Origin: Candidatus Poseidoniaceae archaeon
GTDB lineage: Archaea > Thermoplasmatota > Poseidoniia > Poseidoniales > Poseidoniaceae
Direction: 5' to 3'
Assembly: GCA_029250385.1 (NCBI GenBank)
Contig: JAQXFJ010000061.1
Span: 1-9,332 of the forward strand
DNA length: 9,332 bases
Shown here: positions 1 to 7,019 of the stretch, one piece after another
Layout of the letters: each line of letters begins with the position of its first letter
Numbering within the stretch: the stretch's first letter is position 1
Translations under genes and position numbers: made by a program
The notes under the pieces: model-generated
Databases searched by the model: none
Told to the model about the DNA's origin: nothing
What the model saw: only the letters and a program-made list of their open reading frames with translations

Positions 1-2672
1 ACAATTTCTATGTCCTCGTTATCTGATTCAAACATACTGACAAACACCTCAAACGTAGTACTGAAAGTGTTGAAATCTGTGGCATTTTCATTGTTGGCTT
101 CTGTATAGTTTGTAATTACCAAGTACTTACCAGGCATAATCTGCAAACCTGCTTTACCTTCCCCGTTGAAATCTGTTTGATTCAGATAATATTCACCAGC
201 GTTTGTACCTAGCGGGTTAAATGTAACATCTGCGTATTTTGGTATAGATTCATCACATCCATCATCTTGTTCTACAGTCAAGCAAACAGATATATTTACG
301 GAAACCAATTCGAGATTGGCGGTAAGGTTGATGTTTTGGCTCGTAATGAATGAAGTCACATTCCAATCATTCATTGGCGTCACATTGTACTCTGCACTCT
401 TTGCAGCGAAGTCATATTCACCTGAAACTAAATCGAAGGAGAAGTCACCCAAGGCATTTACTTCAGACTCCCATTCAATTCCATCCGCATCTGTCGCCAC
501 CACAATAGGAGTCAGACCGTTATAGAACTGACCGTTCCAAGTACTATTAGCATCATTAACAAATAGTGTTCCTGAAACTTGATTCAAACGGCTAAGGTAT
601 ATTTCACCGGTAGAATGCTCAAGTTGACCATCTGGCATTACCGATATTCCCACGCCATATGTTGAACCTGTTGTGGACGCTTTCAAGACATATTCTAGGT
701 CACCTGGCACGGTTATCGAGAAATTCCCTTCAGAGTCCGTAGAAGTGGTGAATTCATAGTCACCTGAGGACAAAAATACCTCAAGACTTGATGCCTTTGT
801 AGTATTTGCATCGATATCTGCTTGAGTCCAATCTGAGTTAAATTCAGTTACATAAGCTAGGACTGTCCCTGAAATCTTACTGGCGATGGAATATTCAAGA
901 TTTATTTCCAAGTCAGAATCAGTTACTTCTAGAGTACTAAACAACAGATAGTCGTTAACTTCTTCTTGAGCAATGTTGTAATCACCTACTGGAAGTTCAG
1001 CATAAACCATACCTGTTGAATCAGAAGTAAATGTTTCCGTGTATCCAAGTATTCCGCTGATTGTTACGTTAACATCAGTAATGTCGATTAACTCATCCCC
1101 TGTCTCATTTACCGGAGAAATTAATTGCATGGACACATCATAAGTGTCTGGAATTACATTCATTGGTTCATATATTGCAGTTTCTTCTCCAACAGTAATT
1201 TCACCAGAGATTTCATAAAATCCATCATCATCCAAATCTATTCGATATTGATAATCCCCTGAGGACAAAGGACCGTACTTGTATCCACCTGTTTCGTTGG
1301 TCAAGACAGATACCGAAATATCATTATTTGCCAAGTCAATCAACTCAAACGATGTATTGTCCAGAGCAGAACCTGACATGTTGGTCAAATTACCCATTAG
1401 TAGGGACCCTGGCATTGTTAGAGAAATGTCATAGCTTGGTTCAATACCAATAGAAACAGTTTGAGGTAATTCTACTTCTTTACCGTTTGTTAAATTTACA
1501 AATGCCGCATATTCACCAGGCACTATTCCGGTTTGGTAGAATGAACCAGGATTAACCATTGGACCAGAAAACATTCCTTGGCCAACAAATCTTCCAGTTC
1601 CGTTGAATGTACCTTTGCCTTCAAACAGACCTATTCCTTCAACGTAAGATCCATCGTGTTCTTGAACAAGAATTGTATCACCATTTGAGGTGAAACGACC
1701 ATTTGCCTGCACCTCTCCTTCAATCATGTATGTTGGTAAAGTATCGGTTGAATCCTTTAGACAGACAGTTTCATTTTCAGGCATAGATATGTCAGAAGAG
1801 TCGGTGGAATTTACCACACAATCCAACACAGAATTTGTGTCAATGTCAATCCATGATGCTTTAATGTCACCTGAACCATTCCAAGTACCATTTGCCACAT
1901 ACGTCCTTCCATCATTGATTGTTCTAGTAAATGTCCCATGGAAATCAACAACGGAGGCTAATCCTTCACTTTCAAAAGTTCCATTTTCTACGAATGTTGC
2001 TTCTCCAGTGCCCTGAATTATTCTAGTTTCGGTTGTCTCAAAAGAGCCATTTGTAGTAATTATTATGACATCTTCAGATGTATCGTGGTTGTTTCTTAGA
2101 ATCAGAGTTGTATCGACTATCGGTTCATTGTTAAACAAATCGTCGCCTGTCCAAGTTAGTTGACCTGAAATACCGCTACTATCTACTGCGATATCCATTG
2201 TATCCAACACATCAGCTGTTCGGTTTGCTTGTTCTCCTGTAACATTCATTACGGAATCTCCTAACCAAGTCATGTTTGCTACGTTACCAAGTATGGAGGT
2301 AATTGGAAACACAGTCCTTCCGTTATCGGAAGGCAAACAAACTCCGTATTGCGAATTATATTCTTCATACGAATTACAAAGTATGTCGGCAAAGTTTTGC
2401 ATATACGAACCATCATTAATTGACGCCTTAGATGGTTCAGCATCAAAAGTACCAACAAATGCACTGACTCTTATCTTTCCTGCTGGTGCAGTGAAAGACC
2501 AATCACCATTTTCATCCGCATCAGTGTAACCAATCGGAATCCAATAAGTATCGGCATCTAAGTCTTCAGCCCCTTCACCGGAAAAGGCATCTCTTTCGAT
2601 CAGTAGCCTAACACCCGGAAGAGGGTTACCGTTGTCGCTCATAGAAACTTGGCCACTTATTTCAGCACCAGA
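1..2672 (-). repeat. C-terminal tail of AglB: tandem carboxypeptidase-regulatory/Cna-B-like beta-sandwich repeats, sequon-rich
   Basis: From about residue 1405 the product becomes a chain of degenerate beta-rich units. Several begin with I-S-G-x-[VLI] (at 1409, and again in ISGQL, EISGE, KISGT and QVSGT). They carry a recurrent [PSV]-G-[DEK]-Y turn at residues 1789, 1875, 1966, 2040, 2154 and 2251, spaced 74-114 residues. This turn and the preceding T-D-x-x-G-[NDE] or equivalent are typical of carboxypeptidase-regulatory-like and Cna-B-type immunoglobulin-like domains. The first unit (about 1409-1480) may correspond to the peripheral beta domain seen in some AglB proteins. The later units are additional. 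The region is acidic, lacks membrane spans and holds 27 N-X-S/T sequons. The chain continues beyond the window, so the number of units and any C-terminal anchor are unknown. Confidence 0.75.
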
Positions 2673-5600
2673 ATAATACTTCATAACCTTTACAAAGGTA
2701 TTAGCGGCAAATGTTGTATCGTTTGCGTCTTCGCTGTACCAATTGGAGATAACAAAGTGGTTCATCATAGCCCCAGGCATTGGAACTGCATTTTGCAATA
2801 TTGACCCAGGAGTACCTGTTTGACGGAAGTGTTGGGCAGGTTGAGGGTTAGAGAAAGTCGTATCTACGCCTAGCGAAGATGCACCATATCCAACATAAGT
2901 TCTCGCCAACATTGTTTCGAAGAACGCAGGATTGTGATCAACTCTAACATCTTGGACCAACAGTGGATCAATTTCCAATCCTGCTTGTTGGTCGAGGAAA
3001 TCATTTACCATTGCGTCATCGACTTCTTCTCTTGTCATCTCAAAGTTTCTGTCTCCTCGAGAAGTCTCATAAGTTTCATCCATGAAAGTTGAGATGTCTT
3101 GGCCGCTCAAGATAGTTGGAGCACCAAAGATTCCCATTGGTTGTTCGCCATTGTATGCTGCATCAGCAGTATAACGGCCAGCCTTGGGGTACAATCGGTT
3201 ATCGATTGCAAAGTATCTAATCTCGTGGTCTCTTTCTATCATATCACCTGGCAGACCTTCATAGTCTTGGACTTTGTAATACTCTTCCATGCCAATTAAG
3301 TCATCATAGAGATTGACTATTTCTGATTCAGTCATAATATCGTTTAACAACTGAACTGTTAACGCTAATCTAGCGTTTGCTCGGTGAATGTGCGTAGATA
3401 CTGAATCAAACTCATCCCTCAAATCGCTGGTATACCAATAATCTCCAAATATGTAGTGAGTAGTTTCGTAATTAGTTTCTTGTCCAGATCTTACATTATT
3501 GTTGAATGTTACATTGGCATCTGAAAAATCACTCCAATCTCCATCGACACATGAAGTAGAGACTTCTGGGTCACAATCTAATCTCTCACCATCTTGGTAT
3601 AGCCTGTAATACAGTGTGCTAGTATCAGCAATTCCATCAACACGATGATATCCACTGGCCATTACATTGTGACTGTTTTCTTGAATCTGTGATGCTTCAT
3701 TAGTTTGGATGACTGTAAAAGCATAGTCATCAATTATCTCACGCATGTTATCGTTGTCGCGCTCCTCTTGAATAGTTTCAAACAAGTCGTATTGATTTGA
3801 ATCCATGTGTCTTTCAACAGTATTGGCAAACCCTGAAGTTAGTTCATAGTCGCCTGTGTTGAGTTGGGTATAACGTAGGTCTCCTGTTGCTAATTGCCAG
3901 GTAAACATAGAGATCAAGTCGGCTTGATTTCTAGCAAGCAACATGTTACCAGAAGCTGGAATTCCAGACTGGAAGTTATCAGAAACGGATGGGTGTTCCC
4001 CAGTATCAAGAGCTTGGAAACCATAATCCCACCAAGAAACAAATGCTGGTTTTTGTGAATATGGCATTTGAGCGTCCTGTTGTGTCATCCAGTCATAGGC
4101 ACTATTCCAGCCGTAATCGTTGAATCCAGAGCCAAAGGAACCCAGATACCAATTACCTGAATATGCACTACTATCCAATACTGAAAATCCTGCTAATTCC
4201 CATCTTAGGGCGTCTGGGATAATGTTGTAGATATTTTCATCAATATTATCCTCACCTTCATCGGAACCAGGAATTGCAGCATCTAGTCCGTAGGTGAATT
4301 GTTGTCCACCAACCAGTAAGATGATTAGCAAAATAGCAGAGAATGAAGGAGTCTTCCATACTGCTCTTCTAGCACCTGCAATTCTATCTGCAGGGGTTCT
4401 GATTCCGAATTTTTTCCATGCTTTAACAAGCCCGCGGAAGTTGGCTTTATCCCACAAAGCGACTATTCCCCAAGCACCTAGTACTGCTACTGCAGGTGTT
4501 GCGTTGAACATGAATCTTGCAGCGGTCCAAGACATGTATGAAGCAGTGAAAATCCATATTCCAAAGAATAGGTGAGTCTGATTCTTGTTTCTGAAAGTAG
4601 ACCAAAGTGCATAGAATCCCATAGCCAACGCAAGTACCAATACGATCGGTCCTAGTTGAGCGAATAACTGTCCTCGGTCAGGAGCATTAGCCTCTGCAAC
4701 AGTTCCAAAAATCTTGGTCTTGGTGAAATATCCGCTTCCAGTGAATAAAACATCCCAAGCATTACTGTACTCTAATTGCTTCATAATGAATAGTATGATG
4801 AAGAATACTGTTGCTGCCACGAATAAGGTTCCCAAAACTAACAACCATGGTTTGTCTCTAAAGCCAGTGGTAACATAGGCTATCGCAACTGTAAATCCTA
4901 GCACAAACAAGAACGGTTGTAATCCAGTTCCATCAAGGACTAGATTCATTTGTGGATGAGCATAGAACGGTAACGCCATTAGAAGATTGGCTAGCAACAT
5001 TGTCAAGAACAGTGCATTGAGTGAAGTTGAATCTTTCCTGCGGAACATGTTTAATGCTACTTGAGCAAAGTAAGCCAAGAAAAGTATGCTCGGTCCGACT
5101 ACGAAACCTTTCCACGCCAATGAAGCAACACCAAAGGAGACACCAGCAAGAACTGCAAATGCCATTGCTGGTCTGCGTTCTCTTGCTATAACTCCATAAG
5201 ATTGTAAAATCGATGAAATACTTGGAGATGAAGTCCTAGTCAGACGATCGTTGCTAGAATACTTGATGGCTTTGAACCAGAACATGAATCCCATTGAAAT
5301 GAACAACATAACAAATGCATCGTGGTCTGCAAGCGCCCATGTAGAGTGAGAAACGTGTGCAGGCATGAAAGCAATTAACCAAGCTGCAACTACACCAGTG
5401 GATTTACCGAAATTGTCTTTTGCAATGGTTGCAATAGGGAAAATGGTAAGTGCACCATAAATTGCTGGCAGGCCAAGAATAGCATACCAAACTGCATCGT
5501 CACCAAGCATTGGTTCTAGAATCATTGCAAGAAGAGCAATTGACCAAGTGAATAATGGCGGACGTGGGTTTACGCCTCCAAGTGGATAAGCACGATCTGC

Positions 5601-6884
5601 ATCGAAAATCAAGTGCGCATTGTTGGCTAGGATATAATCTACAACACGCTTCATGTACCATGGATCAGAACCTCCAGTCATGTCCCAGTCACCAGTACCA
5701 AAGGCATTCATTGATGGAACAATATACCACTGGATTCTGATTACTAATCCGAAGAAGAAAGCCATTCCAACCAGCAAACTAGACCAATGAGCGTCCCAGA
5801 ACTTTCTTGCTCCGCTGGCTTCGTGATCGTCTAAATTTGCCCATCCGCCGTATTTTTCATGCGTTGAAATCATGTATATTCCAACACAGATAAAGAATGT
5901 GAAACCAAGCCAAATTAGTGAACCCCAAGTACCCTCAAGTTGTTCTGATTCCCAAATACCTGCCTCGTACCATGAGGACACCAAATAAAGCATCCACATT
6001 GAACCGATAAACATTGAGCGAGTATACCACTTTTCAGCTGCCATTCCAGCAACTACCATAGCAACCATGCCGGTAAAGAAAGCACCCCAGAAGCCAAAAT
6101 GCCCGTGGTAGCCGTCAGCGCCTGTAACGCCCAGTTTATCTGCCATAGTGACAGAATCAAAATGATACAGACTACCAACGTGTGCCAGAATCCAAACCGC
6201 TGAAGCAATTTGCAGAGGTAGAGTTGATTTATTGTAAGAACCCTGATGTTGAGCAATCTTGGAGAACCAACCTTCTTTTCCTGCTGGATTAAGTGTCCCT
6301 CTGGCCAGTACTGCAGTGAATAATCCAAGGATGACAAATATTGTCAAATAACTGAAAAACACATACCCTAGCGCCTGCCTTTGAAGATTTAGAGTGTCTT
6401 GGAGCGACCCATCTGAATGAGTGTAAATAGTGACCAGTTCGCTGGAGTATGAACCAGCAGCAACCATTCCGACATTAATTCCCATTACCGCAAATGTAAG
6501 CATTGTAGCAAATTCATGACGACCTCTTGAATCAAACAAAAATACACCAAAAGCAACTACCAAGAATTGTAGTGCCATAAATGCACCTTGGTCAGTCAAG
6601 TGAATAATTGCTTGATGGCCAACCAATGCTGCACCCAATGTTGCTAGAGAAAGCGCCGAGGAAGAGAGTTTTACGGCACCGTTATCTCTGACAACTCTTG
6701 GAGTTATACCCAAGATTGCCGCAACTGCAACAAGCAGGATCGGCGTCATGTTTTCTAGGTTAAGGTCGAAGTCAATTCCTGCGACCATGATTGCTGCGAT
6801 AGCCAGCATTACTGCAAGGGGTGCAATAAGCCACCCAAGCATTGGTGCTGGAGAGTTTCGCAATGTTGTTGTTTTCTCTTCCAT
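1..6884 (-). CDS. aglB: Giant AglB/STT3 oligosaccharyltransferase with N-terminal membrane module and beta-repeat tail (C-terminus off window)
   Basis: The product transfers a lipid-linked glycan onto Asn in N-X-S/T sequons on the outer face of the membrane. The frame is open from ATG 6884 to the left edge (at least 2294 codons; I translated it through). STT3 motifs occur in order: the EL1 metal-site motif S-D-P-W-Y (D407), the second acidic motif D-H-D (520-522), an SVSE/TIXE-like T-V-A-E (728-731) before the last membrane spans, a final span near 845-862, then WWDYG (951-955). Around 1180-1220 the ectodomain has AIDNRLYP and IFGAP, which resemble conserved AglB ectodomain text. Two parts are extra. 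Residues 1-367 hold about ten hydrophobic segments, and residues ~1405 onward form a long Asn/Asp-rich beta-repeat tail. Family members are usually ~850-1000 residues. The start is supported by GAGGG seven bases upstream. Enzyme identity is confident; the roles of the two extra parts are unknown. Confidence 0.93.
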   Translation of the reverse strand, partial: MEEKTTTLRNSPAPMLGWLIAPLAVMLAIAAIMVAGIDFDLNLENMTPILLVAVAAILGITPRVVRDNGAVKLSSSALSLATLGAALVGHQAIIHLTDQGAFMALQFLVVAFGVFLFDSRGRHEFATMLTFAVMGINVGMVAAGSYSSELVTIYTHSDGSLQDTLNLQRQALGYVFFSYLTIFVILGLFTAVLARGTLNPAGKEGWFSKIAQHQGSYNKSTLPLQIASAVWILAHVGSLYHFDSVTMADKLGVTGADGYHGHFGFWGAFFTGMVAMVVAGMAAEKWYTRSMFIGSMWMLYLVSSWYEAGIWESEQLEGTWGSLIWLGFTFFICVGIYMISTHEKYGGWANLDDHEASGARKFWDAHWSSLLVGMAFFFGLVIRIQWYIVPSMNAFGTGDWDMTGGSDPWYMKRVVDYILANNAHLIFDADRAYPLGGVNPRPPLFTWSIALLAMILEPMLGDDAVWYAILGLPAIYGALTIFPIATIAKDNFGKSTGVVAAWLIAFMPAHVSHSTWALADHDAFVMLFISMGFMFWFKAIKYSSNDRLTRTSSPSISSILQSYGVIARERRPAMAFAVLAGVSFGVASLAWKGFVVGPSILFLAYFAQVALNMFRRKDSTSLNALFLTMLLANLLMALPFYAHPQMNLVLDGTGLQPFLFVLGFTVAIAYVTTGFRDKPWLLVLGTLFVAATVFFIILFIMKQLEYSNAWDVLFTGSGYFTKTKIFGTVAEANAPDRGQLFAQLGPIVLVLALAMGFYALWSTFRNKNQTHLFFGIWIFTASYMSWTAARFMFNATPAVAVLGAWGIVALWDKANFRGLVKAWKKFGIRTPADRIAGARRAVWKTPSFSAILLIILLVGGQQFTYGLDAAIPGSDEGEDNIDENIYNIIPDALRWELAGFSVLDSSAYSGNWYLGSFGSGFNDYGWNSAYDWMTQQDAQMPYSQKPAFVSWWDYGFQALDTGEHPSVSDNFQSGIPASGNMLLARNQADLISMFTWQLATGDLRYTQLNTGDYELTSGFANTVERHMDSNQYDLFETIQEERDNDNMREIIDDYAFTVIQTNEASQIQENSHNVMASGYHRVDGIADTSTLYYRLYQDGERLDCDPEVSTSCVDGDWSDFSDANVTFNNNVRSGQETNYETTHYIFGDYWYTSDLRDEFDSVSTHIHRANARLALTVQLLNDIMTESEIVNLYDDLIGMEEYYKVQDYEGLPGDMIERDHEIRYFAIDNRLYPKAGRYTADAAYNGEQPMGIFGAPTILSGQDISTFMDETYETSRGDRNFEMTREEVDDAMVNDFLDQQAGLEIDPLLVQDVRVDHNPAFFETMLARTYVGYGASSLGVDTTFSNPQPAQHFRQTGTPGSILQNAVPMPGAMMNHFVISNWYSEDANDTTFAANTFVKVMKYYSGAEISGQVSMSDNGNPLPGVRLLIERDAFSGEGAEDLDADTYWIPIGYTDADENGDWSFTAPAGKIRVSAFVGTFDAEPSKASINDGSYMQNFADILCNSYEEYNSQYGVCLPSDNGRTVFPITSILGNVANMTWLGDSVMNVTGEQANRTADVLDTMDIAVDSSGISGQLTWTGDDLFNNEPIVDTTLILRNNHDTSEDVIIITTNGSFETTETRIIQGTGEATFVENGTFESEGLASVVDFHGTFTRTINDGRTYVANGTWNGSGDIKASWIDIDTNSVLDCVVNSTDSSDISMPENETVCLKDSTDTLPTYMIEGEVQANGRFTSNGDTILVQEHDGSYVEGIGLFEGKGTFNGTGRFVGQGMFSGPMVNPGSFYQTGIVPGEYAAFVNLTNGKEVELPQTVSIGIEPSYDISLTMPGSLLMGNLTNMSGSALDNTSFELIDLANNDISVSVLTNETGGYKYGPLSSGDYQYRIDLDDDGFYEISGEITVGEETAIYEPMNVIPDTYDVSMQLISPVNETGDELIDITDVNVTISGILGYTETFTSDSTGMVYAELPVGDYNIAQEEVNDYLLFSTLEVTDSDLEINLEYSIASKISGTVLAYVTEFNSDWTQADIDANTTKASSLEVFLSSGDYEFTTSTDSEGNFSITVPGDLEYVLKASTTGSTYGVGISVMPDGQLEHSTGEIYLSRLNQVSGTLFVNDANSTWNGQFYNGLTPIVVATDADGIEWESEVNALGDFSFDLVSGEYDFAAKSAEYNVTPMNDWNVTSFITSQNINLTANLELVSVNISVCLTVEQDDGCDESIPKYADVTFNPLGTNAGEYYLNQTDFNGEGKAGLQIMPGKYLVITNYTEANNENATDFNTFSTTFEVFVSMFESDNEDIEI
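1560..1631 (-). repeat. Short Gly-aromatic repeat inside the AglB tail (residues ~1752-1774)
   Basis: The translated segment around FEGKGTFNGTGRFVGQGMF repeats a G-x-[FL]-x-G unit every six residues (GLFEG, GTFNG, GRFVG, GMFSG). Related NGSF, NGTF, HGTF and NGTW units lie further N-terminal, at about 1600-1680. The regular small/aromatic alternation suggests a beta-hairpin stack, beta-roll or MORN-like sheet rather than the immunoglobulin-like units around it. This is a by-eye pattern and the fold is not established. Confidence 0.6.
5784..6884 (-). other. N-terminal extension of AglB: about ten-span membrane module of unknown function (residues 1-367)
   Basis: In canonical STT3 proteins the first transmembrane helix lies at the extreme N-terminus and the EL1 Asp motif follows within about 50 residues. 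Here that Asp is residue 407. The preceding residues contain hydrophobic segments at about 16-37, 47-62, 75-96, 100-118, 125-145, 171-193, 222-242, 262-282, 289-305 and 319-340. A hydrophilic linker (about 341-367) follows, and then the apparent STT3 helix 1. Polar loops include a charged stretch around 196-220 and a His/Gly/aromatic stretch around 259-268 (Y-H-G-H-F-G-F-W-G). I do not recognise the fold. It could be a fused accessory subunit, a lipid-handling domain or a lineage-specific stabilising module. The segments were read by eye, so their number could be off by one or two. Confidence 0.7.
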
Positions 6885-7019
6885 TTTTTTTCCCTCATCG
6901 GTGTTTCGCGACAGCCGTAAGGCTGGAGCAACTTGCCCACTTGAGAACCTCTTTTAATAGTGACGCACGATAGAAGATTTATCTTTGACTCAGTATAGCG
7001 TTTAACATAAGAAAATAAG
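6885..7019 (-). promoter_or_regulatory. purD-aglB intergenic leader with small hairpin and possible TATA box
   Basis: These 135 bases contain no gene. In the aglB direction there is an AT-rich CTATTAAAAG (6951-6960) that could serve as a TATA-like element. It would place a transcript start near 6930 and give a leader of about 45 bases. Within that leader is a perfect five-pair hairpin, CAGCC-TTAC-GGCTG (6912-6925), and then the GAGGG ribosome site. aglB could therefore be transcribed from its own promoter or by read-through from purD. The gap and the TATA-like box favour an own promoter, but this is weak evidence. Confidence 0.4.
6892..6896 (-). promoter_or_regulatory. Shine-Dalgarno site of aglB
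   Basis: On the minus strand GAGGG is followed by seven A residues and then the ATG at 6884. The match to the anti-Shine-Dalgarno core and the spacing support this start. An ATG overlapping the site (6896-6898) is in another frame. Confidence 0.7.

Noticed and set aside
316..5740. Several plus-strand open frames of 60-110 codons (for example 1690-2016, 2272-2529, 4294-4575 and 5555-5740)
   Set aside because: They lie wholly antisense to the aglB frame, which has recognisable motifs throughout. They overlap one another's phase at random and show no ribosome site or family motif.
6053..6337. Minus-strand 94-codon frame with hydrophobic residues
   Set aside because: It is an alternative frame over the AglB N-terminal membrane module, where any frame tends to look hydrophobic. 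The main frame is continuous through it.
6961..7019. Possible terminator after purD
   Set aside because: There is an AT-rich stretch, but I found no clear T-run or stem-loop there, so I do not annotate one.
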